NCBI GenBank assembly: GCA_051715425.1
Contig: JBPXJS010000008.1
Location: 558,001-622,000, forward strand
Source of the DNA: JAJTFA01 sp051715425
GTDB taxonomy: Bacteria > Bacteroidota > Bacteroidia > UKL13-3
Length of the DNA stretch: 64,000 nt
Reading direction: 5' to 3'
Part shown: in pieces, positions 45,172 through 53,751 of the stretch
Numbering within the stretch: position 1 is the stretch's first letter
How the letters are laid out: each line of letters begins with the position of its first letter
Made by a program: the position numbers and the translations under genes
Notes under the pieces: model-generated
The model's database searches: none
What the model was told of the DNA's origin: nothing
The model's input: only the letters and a program-made list of their open reading frames with translations

Positions 45172-46593
45172 ATGAAAAAAAGTTTAACATCACTTTTGGT
45201 TCTTATGGCTTGTAGCATCCTTGCAGGCGCACAAACCCGCTGGGAAACCGAGATTCAAAAAAACGTGTTGGATTATTATAACAGCGGTAAGTTCTCAAAT
45301 ATTTATGCTTTGCTAAACGAGGAGTTCAGGAGGCAGAGCAGCGAAGATCAGCTAACCGGGTTTCTTGAGTTTAACCTGATGTTTTATTTCGGGAAAATTA
45401 AATCTGCAGAATACGTGCGCAAGGAAAATCACGCAGCAGTTTACCTTACGCGGTTCGAAAAAGGAATCCTTGAAATGTATTTAACATTAGATGCAGATAG
45501 CAAAATTGCAGGCATTAGGTTTCTGCCGCCTAAACCACCAGCGGTTAAAAAGGATACCACCAAAGTCATACTCTCCAATAATAAATTGCTAACCCATACT
45601 GATAGTATAGTAGATCAGGTAGTAAAAAATTATTTGAGTGAACACAAGTATATAGGTTATAGTATCAGTTTATACAAGGCAGGTAAAACAACCTATTATG
45701 GGTATGGAGAAAAGCAGAAAAACAAAAATCAGATTCCCGATGAGGAGACCATTTTTGAAATCGGTTCTGTGACTAAAACCTTTACTGCACTTTTGCTTGC
45801 CCAGGCCATACAATCTGGATTGGCAGGTGCCGATGATGATATCCGCAAATACCTGAACGCAAGTTTTCCTAACCTTGAGTTAAACGGAAAACCTATTACC
45901 TTAAAACAACTGGCAAACCATACTTCGGGTATACCGCGCCTGCCCGGGGATCTGGAAAACCAACCCGACTACACCCCTACTGATCCATATAAAAATTACA
46001 GCAAAAAAATGTTGCTGGATTTCCTGAGACAATTTAAACCTGAAAGAGAACCTGGCAAAGTTGCGGAGTATTCCAATTTAGGTATAGCCGTTTTAGGTAT
46101 GCTGCTGGAAAATATATATAAGAAAAGTTATGCCCAGTTGATAGCGGAACATATTACCACACCAAATCAAATGAAAAGCACATTCATTAACATTCCTGAA
46201 AGTGAATTAAAGCGTGTAGCACTTGGATATGATGAAAATGGCCACTATGCACCTGCCTGGCACCTTGGAGATATAGCCCCGGCCGGTGGCATTTCGTCAA
46301 CAGCAAAAGATATGATGGTGTATATGCAAGCCAATATGGAAGAAAAATCACCAGCCTATAAACTGGTTCATCAGGTTACCTTTAGCGAGAACGAAAAGCA
46401 GCAAACAGCGTATGCATGGGTAGTTACCTCACTAAAAAATGGAACCCAATTAATCTGGCACAACGGACAAACAGCCGGAGCCAGCAGTTTCTGCGGTTAT
46501 ATCCCCGAAACCGGCACCATCCTGGTTCTCCTAAGCAATATGGCCGGTGGCGCTGATGAACTCGCCATTCAACTCCTGAAAGCACTGGAATAA
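45172..46593 (+). CDS. Serine hydrolase of the class C beta-lactamase/DD-peptidase fold
   Basis: 473 residues from MKKSLTSLLVLMACSILAGA, a signal peptide. An in-frame ATG at 45139 overlaps the Xre gene and is rejected. The catalytic set is SVTK (S-x-x-K in GSVTKTF), YSN (EYSNLG) and HNGQTAG. The N-terminal 120 residues form a DUF3887-like domain (YYNSGKFSNIYALLNEEFR). It probably acts on peptides or esters in the periplasm rather than on antibiotics. A repeat block follows the stop codon. Confidence 0.87.
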   Translation: MKKSLTSLLVLMACSILAGAQTRWETEIQKNVLDYYNSGKFSNIYALLNEEFRRQSSEDQLTGFLEFNLMFYFGKIKSAEYVRKENHAAVYLTRFEKGILEMYLTLDADSKIAGIRFLPPKPPAVKKDTTKVILSNNKLLTHTDSIVDQVVKNYLSEHKYIGYSISLYKAGKTTYYGYGEKQKNKNQIPDEETIFEIGSVTKTFTALLLAQAIQSGLAGADDDIRKYLNASFPNLELNGKPITLKQLANHTSGIPRLPGDLENQPDYTPTDPYKNYSKKMLLDFLRQFKPEREPGKVAEYSNLGIAVLGMLLENIYKKSYAQLIAEHITTPNQMKSTFINIPESELKRVALGYDENGHYAPAWHLGDIAPAGGISSTAKDMMVYMQANMEEKSPAYKLVHQVTFSENEKQQTAYAWVVTSLKNGTQLIWHNGQTAGASSFCGYIPETGTILVLLSNMAGGADELAIQLLKALE

Positions 46594-46651
46594 TCATTCT
46601 CTATTTATTATCCCCATTACACCAACAGGCAAAACGTGCGGAAGAGTTAAT

Positions 46652-46846
46652 GTGTTCATGTGCTGATGTGTTGAAGTATTAAGGTGTTACTTATGAAATG
46701 TTGAGTATTAACTCCGAACCTCTCAACAACACACCAAACACAGTGCACTGAGCACTAATCACTAATACCCAATGACAAGTGACCTATAACCAGTGACCAA
46801 TGCCCAATGCCCAATGACTAATGCCTAATGACCAATACCCAACCTA
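46652..46846. repeat. Heptamer repeat block left of the SMC operon
   Basis: From 46728 to 46846 there are 17 consecutive 7-mers in perfect register (AACACAC, CAAACAC, AGTGCAC, TGAGCAC, TAATCAC, TAATACC, CAATGAC, AAGTGAC and so on; consensus YAATGAC). Before it, from 46652, is a looser 7-base phrase (TGTGTTC, ATGTGCT, GATGTGT). The orientation is the reverse of the block at 51.4 kb, so the SMC operon lies between inverted arrays. No open frame is seen in the 384-base gap. Confidence 0.87.
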
Positions 46847-46930
46847 TCAACACCATATCCACATTTCCGTTTGATGAGTTGAAAAGCTTGAAAAATAAGG
46901 CGTTCTGATGTGCATAAAGTGGGCATAACT

Positions 46931-46944
46931 GCAAGGAGCCTTGC
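46931..46944. promoter_or_regulatory. Palindrome GCAAGG-AG-CCTTGC before the SMC operon
   Basis: A perfect 14-base palindrome 33 bases before the start codon, overlapping the expected promoter region (TAAATTG at about 46947 could be part of the -7). It may be an operator or a leader hairpin. Confidence 0.45.
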
Positions 46945-46977
46945 TGTAAATTGCTCCAAGAAATTTAAAAAATCAAC

Positions 46978-49638
46978 ATGCTTACCAGAGTTATTGTACT
47001 GAATTCCAAAGTGTATGGAAAAGCAGAAATAAGACTTGACGATTGTGATAGTTTGCAACTTGTAGGACCAAACAACATTGGAAAAAGTACCCTTATTTAT
47101 GCCCTTAATTTTTTGTTTATCATTGATGGACAAAAGATGAGCTTTAGCGGAAACCGTAAAGGCGATAAAGAAACCATCCACCACTACTTTCCCAATCATA
47201 ACCAGAGCTTTATTGTATTTGAGGTATTTAAAAAATCTTATTACTCCATTATTGTAAAAAGAGATAGTGAGAGTAACCTCGAATATTACCGTTTCGACAG
47301 CGAATACAAGGAGGAATATTTTGTTGATGAGGATAAACGGTTGTTGAAATTTGAGGAAGTAAAAGAACGCATCACTTCATCAGGATTATCCCTGGAGCAA
47401 TTCAGGGACAAGCGCGATGTATTTCAATTTGTTTATCAGCGTGGTAAAAGAAACAATGCCGTGGTATGGTTAGATGACAGCGTAAGGAGTGAAGGCATCA
47501 GCAATAACTTTTCCCGCATTTACCGCTACCTTATCAATACCAAACTCATCACCAATAAGAACCTGAAAGAAGCACTTATTGTTGCTGATAACAGGGAAAA
47601 TGAGACCCTTAACTTCTCTCAGAAGAACAAAAAAGACATCAATGACCTGAAGCGGATTAACAACGAAATCCGCAACCTGAAATCGGTTAAAAACGAGTTC
47701 GATGAGTTTCGCGAACTGGTAAGTCAGTACAATGCCAAATCACATATCATCAGCGAACTTTACCATGGCTTTAATAAAAACTATGCGCATACCATGCCGG
47801 AGTTGCAGGTGCAGTTGCATGAAAAAGATAAAGCCATTGGTCGCCTGAATCTGGAAATGAATGAGGAACTCATTCCACAAAAAGCTGATTTGGACAGAAA
47901 AATCGGGGGTAAAGAAGCAGAGGTAAACTCCAGAACCCAGTTATTGCATGAGAAAGAAAATGAAATACGTGTAATAGATGCTTATGAGCCGGTAAAATTT
48001 CTGAACGAACAACTGGCTAACCTTGATCAGGATCGGAAGGCAATTGAAAGCCGTATTACTATGGCAGAAATGCAGCGCCTCAACAGCCAGCAGATAGAAA
48101 ATAAGATTGTAAATATTACCAGCCAGATCGAGCGTACTCAGATGCAGGTTAAAAATTACAGCAACCTGCTGATCAATAAAATTTCAGGCTCGGTGCAAAA
48201 CCGTAAACTGTTAAACTCCATTCTTAGCGAGCAGGTAAGCAGCTTACCGGGAGATCAGGTACTCAAACAAATTCATAAGATCACTGAAACCCTCAATATT
48301 TTTGACGGACAAATTGATATCTCCAAAAATATTGAAATAAAAGACTTCAAAAATGTAGACCAGCTGAAAGAAGAACTGGGAGCATTAAAAGAAGAAAAGG
48401 TGCAGCAAGAGGCATTGCTTAAGGTAGTAAAAGACATGGAAGCCTCGCAGGAGCAACTGCATAAAATTGAGCATCAAATTGAAGAGATTAAACATAAACT
48501 GGCCAGAATTAAACTAAAACCTACCCTTGTAAAATCGCTTGACAAACTGAAAGGTGAAATCAACGACTTTATGGCGGATAAGGAAAAATTTGAAGCTGAG
48601 CAAAAACAAATTGCTAAAACCATAGCCCGCAAAAGCAATGAACTTCGCGACCTCCTGGATGAAAAGCAAAAACGCCAGGAAAGGATCAACAGGTTGATTG
48701 AGATGAAACATGAAATTGACGAGTTGGGATTAGCTGGTGAAGAATTTGAAACCAATGAGAGCCTTGATCAGTTATATAATAAGATTAAACTAAACTGGCA
48801 GGATCGCATCACCATTAAATCAAATAAAGATCACCTGTTTGAAAAACTGCGCGATAAGCTTCAAAGTACTTTTGCAGATGAGAACGACTTCATTAAATAT
48901 GTGGAAGAGGAAGTAGCGCTGGTGGAGGATAAGGAACGCAGTATTCAATCCTTGTTGGAAAGTATCTCCACCCAGTTTGCCAATCCTGCCTATACCCTGC
49001 TTAAACGTTACGAGGAGTTTAAAGAGTTTATTTACAATAAATTTAACAGCAAACTTACCCAAACCAGAATTTCGGATATCGAATCGTTAACGATTGAACT
49101 GATAGACAACAAACGCCTGGTTGAAGAGGTGCGTAAAATAAGCCAGATCCAACAGATTACCGGTCAGCTGATGTTTGAATTTGATAACAGCGACAGTTTA
49201 AAGGTACTCGACCATTATCTGGAAACAGGAACCAAAATTGAGTTCGATGATTTATTTGATATAACCCTTCACCTGAGCAGAAAAGGAAGCACCAAACAGG
49301 TGGACCTGAGCCAGCAGATTGAAAGTGACGGTACGGATAAAATGATTCGTTTGGTGATTGTAATGAACATTATTAACCGCCTTGCTCTGGCCGACCACGA
49401 AAACCGCATAGCCCTCTTTATTGATGAGGTGGCTACCATTGACAAACAAAATCGTCCTGAACTGGTGCGTTTCTGCAAAGACCATTTCTTTATCCCGATT
49501 TTTGCCGCTCCTGATGCGGTTCCCGGATTTGGTAAATATTATTTCATCTTCAGAAGTTCTGGCAAAATTAATATCAACGAAAAAACCAATGCCGCCTATG
49601 GTGAAGTGTTGGATAAAAATTTAAAACTGGAAGTATAA
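46978..49638 (+). CDS. Condensin-like SMC ATPase (MukB/MksB/JetC type)
   Basis: 886 residues, short for an SMC protein. Walker A is GPNNIGKST at 30-38 and Walker B is IALFIDEVATID at 811-822, with the catalytic Asp-Glu. A signature-like SDGTDKMIRL precedes it (783-792), in place of the usual LSGGQ. Coiled-coil segments run about 215-400 and 455-585, separated by a Gly/Pro-containing break (about 400-455) that may be a hinge. No zinc hook CxxC is seen. With the two downstream genes it would form a ring-like loop-extruding complex on DNA. It could serve chromosome organisation or defence against plasmids, as the related Wadjet complexes do. Confidence 0.82.
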   Translation: MLTRVIVLNSKVYGKAEIRLDDCDSLQLVGPNNIGKSTLIYALNFLFIIDGQKMSFSGNRKGDKETIHHYFPNHNQSFIVFEVFKKSYYSIIVKRDSESNLEYYRFDSEYKEEYFVDEDKRLLKFEEVKERITSSGLSLEQFRDKRDVFQFVYQRGKRNNAVVWLDDSVRSEGISNNFSRIYRYLINTKLITNKNLKEALIVADNRENETLNFSQKNKKDINDLKRINNEIRNLKSVKNEFDEFRELVSQYNAKSHIISELYHGFNKNYAHTMPELQVQLHEKDKAIGRLNLEMNEELIPQKADLDRKIGGKEAEVNSRTQLLHEKENEIRVIDAYEPVKFLNEQLANLDQDRKAIESRITMAEMQRLNSQQIENKIVNITSQIERTQMQVKNYSNLLINKISGSVQNRKLLNSILSEQVSSLPGDQVLKQIHKITETLNIFDGQIDISKNIEIKDFKNVDQLKEELGALKEEKVQQEALLKVVKDMEASQEQLHKIEHQIEEIKHKLARIKLKPTLVKSLDKLKGEINDFMADKEKFEAEQKQIAKTIARKSNELRDLLDEKQKRQERINRLIEMKHEIDELGLAGEEFETNESLDQLYNKIKLNWQDRITIKSNKDHLFEKLRDKLQSTFADENDFIKYVEEEVALVEDKERSIQSLLESISTQFANPAYTLLKRYEEFKEFIYNKFNSKLTQTRISDIESLTIELIDNKRLVEEVRKISQIQQITGQLMFEFDNSDSLKVLDHYLETGTKIEFDDLFDITLHLSRKGSTKQVDLSQQIESDGTDKMIRLVIVMNIINRLALADHENRIALFIDEVATIDKQNRPELVRFCKDHFFIPIFAAPDAVPGFGKYYFIFRSSGKININEKTNAAYGEVLDKNLKLEV

Positions 49639-49684
49639 TTCAAACTGCATGATTAAGTTTTTAAACAACATTATTGGTTAACAA

Positions 49685-50881
49685 ATGAGAACAGAACCAC
49701 GTACCATATTAAACTTCCTCTCTACCTACTACGATATTGTCAAAGACCTTTTTGACATTCAAATGAAGGATGGATTAATAAAGAAGGAAGTACTGAACCA
49801 CACGCTGGCTCAATATGAAAGTGATATCCTTAACAAACTGATTGAGTATAAATTTCTGAAAAAAATATCGGAAGACTACGAAATCCGTCCGGTATACTTT
49901 AAGTTTTTTGAATTTATATTAAGTGAGTTTAAGCCCCTACTGCCTGAAACCATTGAAAAATATGAGCACTCCATTACAAGTTTGTTCAAAAAAATCAAGG
50001 AAGGCATTAGTAAAGACCGCAATATCTTATTGCAACGTATTACCGATCTGAATAATGAAGTAAGAGATTTTACTGATGCGGTAGAGAAAAATACCATTCG
50101 GTTGATTAGCGAAACAAAAGAGCTCAAATCAAACGTAGATAAAATTGATTACCGGGAAAAAGTGCGTAAAGCCAGTTTCTGGATTGATTATTATATCAGG
50201 CCACTAAATACCATTCTTGATGTGAGCCATTCGCAATCCATTACAAACAGGTTACTCGATATTTCACATTATATCAATATCAGGCGACTGAATTTTGATG
50301 ATGAAATGGCCCGTCAGCAGTTTGAGAAATTATATACATTCCTTGTTCAAACCAATGACGATTTATTAAGGCAATCAAAAATCCTTACCAATGAGTTATT
50401 GCCTCTGATTGAACGTATACGCAGTGAATCTTTGATTTTAACAGGCTGGATAGAGTTTCTTAAAAATCCCGATAAATCAGAGGTTCCTTTTGTTACCAAA
50501 GCCTACCGCATGTATCCGCAGAGCAACAATCCATACCACAATGCGCTTGAGTACGTGGAGCAGTTTATGCAGAATGATGATATCTATCTGAAAGAAACAG
50601 ATGATTCAGCCAGCGATAAATGGATTTTTAACAAGGAGTTTTATCTTGATAAACTGAAGAAAGAACTACCCCAACCAAGCTTCTTTGAATGGGCGGGTAA
50701 AACCCTGCGCAGCGAATATAAAATGGTGGAAACAGAAAAATTCTTCTCCCTCTCTACCCTTCTGTTTGAAGACGATGTGGAGCTGGAATTTGACCCAAAA
50801 ACAGACCGGCAGGTGATCAGAACCACAGAAATGAATTTACGAGTACCAAAAATTAAAATAAAACGACATGGATTATCCTAG
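49685..50881 (+). CDS. Kleisin-like subunit (MukF/MksF/JetA type)
   Basis: 398 residues. Residues 8-75 look like a winged helix (ILNFLSTYYDIVKDLF, LNKLIEYKFLKKIS). The middle is strongly helical with a long coiled segment (ITSLFKKIKEGISKDRNILL, KNTIRLISETKELKSNVDKI). The last 60 residues are basic and beta-rich and could contact the ATPase head. The assignment rests on size, helical pattern and place between an SMC ATPase and a small partner, not on a firm family motif. The stop overlaps the next gene by 14 bases. Confidence 0.7.
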   Translation: MRTEPRTILNFLSTYYDIVKDLFDIQMKDGLIKKEVLNHTLAQYESDILNKLIEYKFLKKISEDYEIRPVYFKFFEFILSEFKPLLPETIEKYEHSITSLFKKIKEGISKDRNILLQRITDLNNEVRDFTDAVEKNTIRLISETKELKSNVDKIDYREKVRKASFWIDYYIRPLNTILDVSHSQSITNRLLDISHYINIRRLNFDDEMARQQFEKLYTFLVQTNDDLLRQSKILTNELLPLIERIRSESLILTGWIEFLKNPDKSEVPFVTKAYRMYPQSNNPYHNALEYVEQFMQNDDIYLKETDDSASDKWIFNKEFYLDKLKKELPQPSFFEWAGKTLRSEYKMVETEKFFSLSTLLFEDDVELEFDPKTDRQVIRTTEMNLRVPKIKIKRHGLS

Positions 50882-51407
50882 ATACCACAAAGATATTGTA
50901 GGCGATTTGCTTGATGGAAAGTTTGTACTGGCAACCGATGCCAAATTTGTTGAGCTAAAAAACAATGCCGATTTCTATGGCAAGTTCTTTAAAGAAAGTT
51001 TTGATTACTACCTTGTAATTAAAACCGAATATGCTTTTGTAATAAGTGAAGAAACAATGGAAATGCTGAGTCGTGATATTTGTGTGTTTCTTGGCGTTTT
51101 ATGTTACGAACTGGATAAAGAAGGCAAAAACTTTCTTGATGAAATTCAATATGCAGAGTTTGATCAGGAGATGATTGATAACCTCTTTGAAAACTCATCA
51201 TATATTGACCTTATCCAAAACAATAACCAACTTAAAAACAGCGATAACAGAAAACAATTTTTAGGAACCCTTAACCGAAGAAATATTATTGACCGTAACA
51301 GTGATAAAAAATTCACCTTTACACCGGCATACCGCGAGTTTATGGAGTTTGCCAAGAACTTCGCCAAAGGCCGCCTGAATCAGAACACGCCTGAAGAAGT
51401 TGAATAG
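50868..51407 (+). CDS. Small winged-helix (KITE) partner, MukE/MksE/JetB-like
   Basis: 179 residues, start embedded in the kleisin gene. The pattern of winged helices is visible: LLDGKFVLATDAKFVELKNN, then YAFVISEETMEMLSRDICVFL, and GTLNRRNIIDRNSDKKFTFTPAYREF near the end. This fits the KITE dimer that binds the kleisin in MukBEF/MksBEF. The tail is acidic (NTPEEVE). It is the last gene of the operon, and a repeat array begins 7 bases after its stop. No Toprim-type nuclease (MksG/JetD) follows. Confidence 0.68.
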   Translation: MDYPRYHKDIVGDLLDGKFVLATDAKFVELKNNADFYGKFFKESFDYYLVIKTEYAFVISEETMEMLSRDICVFLGVLCYELDKEGKNFLDEIQYAEFDQEMIDNLFENSSYIDLIQNNNQLKNSDNRKQFLGTLNRRNIIDRNSDKKFTFTPAYREFMEFAKNFAKGRLNQNTPEEVE

Positions 51408-51413
51408 AGCTAT

Positions 51414-51800
51414 GGGCATTAGTCATTTGTCATTGGACACTAGGCATTTGTTATTGGGTATTTGTCATTGCCTGTCCCGCAAGGCGGGAGGCACTGGACA
51501 TTGGACACTAGGAATTTGTCACTTGTCATTGGGTATTGCGTGTCCTGCAAGGCGGGAGTCATAGGTTGCAGTTTGTCATCAAATTCAGAACTTAACAATT
51601 TAAAACCCTAACTTCTAAACAACTAACCTCCTATATATCCCAGATATAGGTTGACCACAAAAGTCAATTTATATCAGCGATGTACATGATGACGTAAACT
51701 AATTAAAAACCGGTCAACACTATTCAGGGAAGTTCAAAATCCCAACTTAAAACTTAACACTCAAAACTCCTCAACTTCGAACTTCCCAACTTCGAACTCT
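51414..51800. repeat. Heptamer repeat block right of the SMC operon, with two hairpin cores
   Basis: From 51414 to 51469 there are eight 7-mers in register (GGGCATT, AGTCATT, TGTCATT, GGACACT and so on). A hairpin follows (TCCCGC-AAG-GCGGGA, 51475-51489), then seven more 7-mers and a second hairpin (TCCTGC-AAG-GCGGGA, 51543-51557). Downstream come AAATTCA/GAACTTA-type phrases (about 51579-51630) and CTTCGAA/CTTCCCA-type phrases (about 51732-51800). This is the richest block, and its phrase order matches the 23.9 kb block. No gene is seen in the 404-base gap. Confidence 0.87.
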
Positions 51801-51811
51801 CGAACTATAAT

Positions 51812-52549
51812 TCATACCTTCAACCTCTCGTCATCGTCAAACTGTTTCCATAGGTAAAATGTTTTGGTAAGTTCAATATATGCAGCTGTGGGTTCGCCCT
51901 GATCGTTGTATATAGTAAATTGTTTTTCGTTTAGGCCCGTATTCTTTTTCCCAAATCTCATTATCACCCTGTTTGCAGGTTTTGAAACTTTGCCGTGAAC
52001 AAATATTTTAGTTTGCATAAACAATCCATTACCGCTAACTAATTGTGCAAACAAATTTCCTTCAGCAACAGGAAGAATTACCCAGCAGGAGCCATTTTCA
52101 TTCAATAGCTTTACAACAACTTCAATAAATTCAGTAAATGATAAATCCTGATCGTGTCTGGCTTTGCTCCGTTGTAAATCGTCAATACTTAAATTGTTGT
52201 TTGCTTGATAATAAGGAGGGTTACTGATAATAATATCGTACGTTTTCGAGGTTTGCAAAGCATAATCCTGAATGCGTTGATGAAATAATGATATCCTTCC
52301 AGCCCAGGAGGATGAAGCAATATTTTGCCTGGCTTCTTCAACTGCTGCATCATCAAGTTCCACCGCATCAATAAAAGCAGTACTCTTTTGAGCTGCCATT
52401 AAAGAGAGTAAACCGGTACCACAACCTATATCCAGAATAGTTTCTGCTGATTCAAGTTCACAAAAACAACCAAGTAAAACACTGTCGGTTCCTACTTTCA
52501 TGGCCGACTTTTCCTGCCTTATATCGAATTTTTTAAACCGGAACAACAT
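51812..52549 (-). CDS. trmN6: tRNA1(Val) (adenine-37-N6)-methyltransferase
   Basis: 245 residues. The N-terminus FRFKKFDIRQEKSAMKVGTDSVLLG is the YfiC/TrmN6 signature, motif I is ILDIGCGTGLLSLMAAQ, and the N6-adenine catalytic motif is NPPYY. It methylates the A37 base of the tRNA-Val anticodon loop in the cytosol. The start codon overlaps the stop of the cysteine synthase family gene (TAATG), so the two genes are cotranscribed. Confidence 0.93.
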   Translation of the reverse strand: MLFRFKKFDIRQEKSAMKVGTDSVLLGCFCELESAETILDIGCGTGLLSLMAAQKSTAFIDAVELDDAAVEEARQNIASSSWAGRISLFHQRIQDYALQTSKTYDIIISNPPYYQANNNLSIDDLQRSKARHDQDLSFTEFIEVVVKLLNENGSCWVILPVAEGNLFAQLVSGNGLFMQTKIFVHGKVSKPANRVIMRFGKKNTGLNEKQFTIYNDQGEPTAAYIELTKTFYLWKQFDDDERLKV

Positions 52550-53592
52550 TAAAAAGCCCGATCTATTGGTTCAAAGTCTACAAACTCTACATGAGGAGCC
52601 AGGTAGTTTTCTTTCACAGGTTCCTCTTTCATTAAGTCGGTACTCAGGTATTTTTTATTGCTATCGCAAAATATGGTAACCACAGTAGCATCCGAACCAT
52701 ATTTGTTTTGAAGGTTTATTGCCCCTATCAGATTGGCACCTGATGAAATCCCTACAGCTAATCCCAATTGGGATGCAAGTTTTTGCGCCACCAAAATAGA
52801 ATCCCCATCTGATGCATGCACCACCTCATCCAACTCGTTTAGTTTTACAATCTCCGGAATAAACTCATCGGATATGCCTTGTATTCTGTGGGCACCAACC
52901 TTATGCCCTACTGATAATGTTGGAGATTCAGCCGGTTCAAGCGGATGGATTTTAATAGAAGCATCTAATTTGCGCAGGAAATTTTTAACACCCATCACTG
53001 TTCCACCTGTACCCACACCTGCCACAAAAGCATCTGCTTTTAATCCGCAATTATCAAGCTGTTTCCAAATTTCCGGTCCGGTTGTTTTTTCATGTGCTTC
53101 GCAGTTAAATACATTGCTAAACTGATAGGGAAGAAAAATATTCGGATCCTCTTTTGCCAGTTTTTCAGAAAGTGCAATACTGCCAACAAAGCCCCCTTCT
53201 TCTTTACTGATTAAAACAACCTCGGCACCCAGACTTTTTATTATATCTATTCTCTCTTTGCTTAACCAGTTTGGCATAATAATTTTTACAGGATGCCCAA
53301 GTGCTTTACCAATAGACGAGAATGCTATTCCTGTATTGCCACTTGTAGCTTCAATGATGATATTTCCCGGTTTTATGGATCCGTTTTTATACGATTGCTC
53401 AAGAATGTACAAAGCCATGCGGTCTTTAATACTGCCCGTAAGGTTATAGTGTTCGCATTTTACAAATACCTCACGCTTTTCGCCCTTAAACTTATAGCTG
53501 ATGCGCAACATGGGCGTATTACCAACCATACGCCATAAATACCGGAACTTATTGGCGAGTTCCGTAGAAAAATACTGATTATACCTGCTCAT
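52549..53592 (-). CDS. PLP-dependent cysteine synthase family protein
   Basis: 347 residues. The PLP lysine is in NLTGSIKDRMA, the substrate loop is EATSGNTGIAF and the phosphate loop GVGTGGTVMGV, as in cysteine synthase and related beta-replacing enzymes. An N-terminal extension of about 20 residues (MSRYNQYFSTELANKFRY) and a C-terminal tail are atypical for CysK, so the substrate might be O-acetylserine, O-phosphoserine or another one. It is first in a two-gene operon with the tRNA methyltransferase. Confidence 0.87.
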   Translation of the reverse strand: MSRYNQYFSTELANKFRYLWRMVGNTPMLRISYKFKGEKREVFVKCEHYNLTGSIKDRMALYILEQSYKNGSIKPGNIIIEATSGNTGIAFSSIGKALGHPVKIIMPNWLSKERIDIIKSLGAEVVLISKEEGGFVGSIALSEKLAKEDPNIFLPYQFSNVFNCEAHEKTTGPEIWKQLDNCGLKADAFVAGVGTGGTVMGVKNFLRKLDASIKIHPLEPAESPTLSVGHKVGAHRIQGISDEFIPEIVKLNELDEVVHASDGDSILVAQKLASQLGLAVGISSGANLIGAINLQNKYGSDATVVTIFCDSNKKYLSTDLMKEEPVKENYLAPHVEFVDFEPIDRAF

Positions 53593-53751
53593 TTGAGGGC
53601 AAAACTAAGCCATAAATCAGAAAATCTGAAAAACAAACACCATTACATCCCCAACATATTATGGAATATCCCGGCAGGCATTTAATAACTTTCCTTCATT
53701 TTTTAGCTGAATTAACCATATTTGTGGCACTACATATAACTATAACATCAA

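Noticed and set aside
45172..46593. Antibiotic-resistance beta-lactamase (AmpC)
   Set aside because: SxxK, YSN and HNG motifs are shared by many esterases and peptidases of this fold; the DUF3887-like N-terminus and context do not point to resistance.
46728..46846. Coding repeat (heptad protein repeat)
   Set aside because: 7-base units shift the frame each time, and no long open frame spans the block.
46978..49638. RecN or RecF rather than a condensin ATPase
   Set aside because: Long paired coiled coils, the variant signature and coupling to two small helical genes fit an SMC complex better; RecF lacks the coils and RecN is shorter and solitary.
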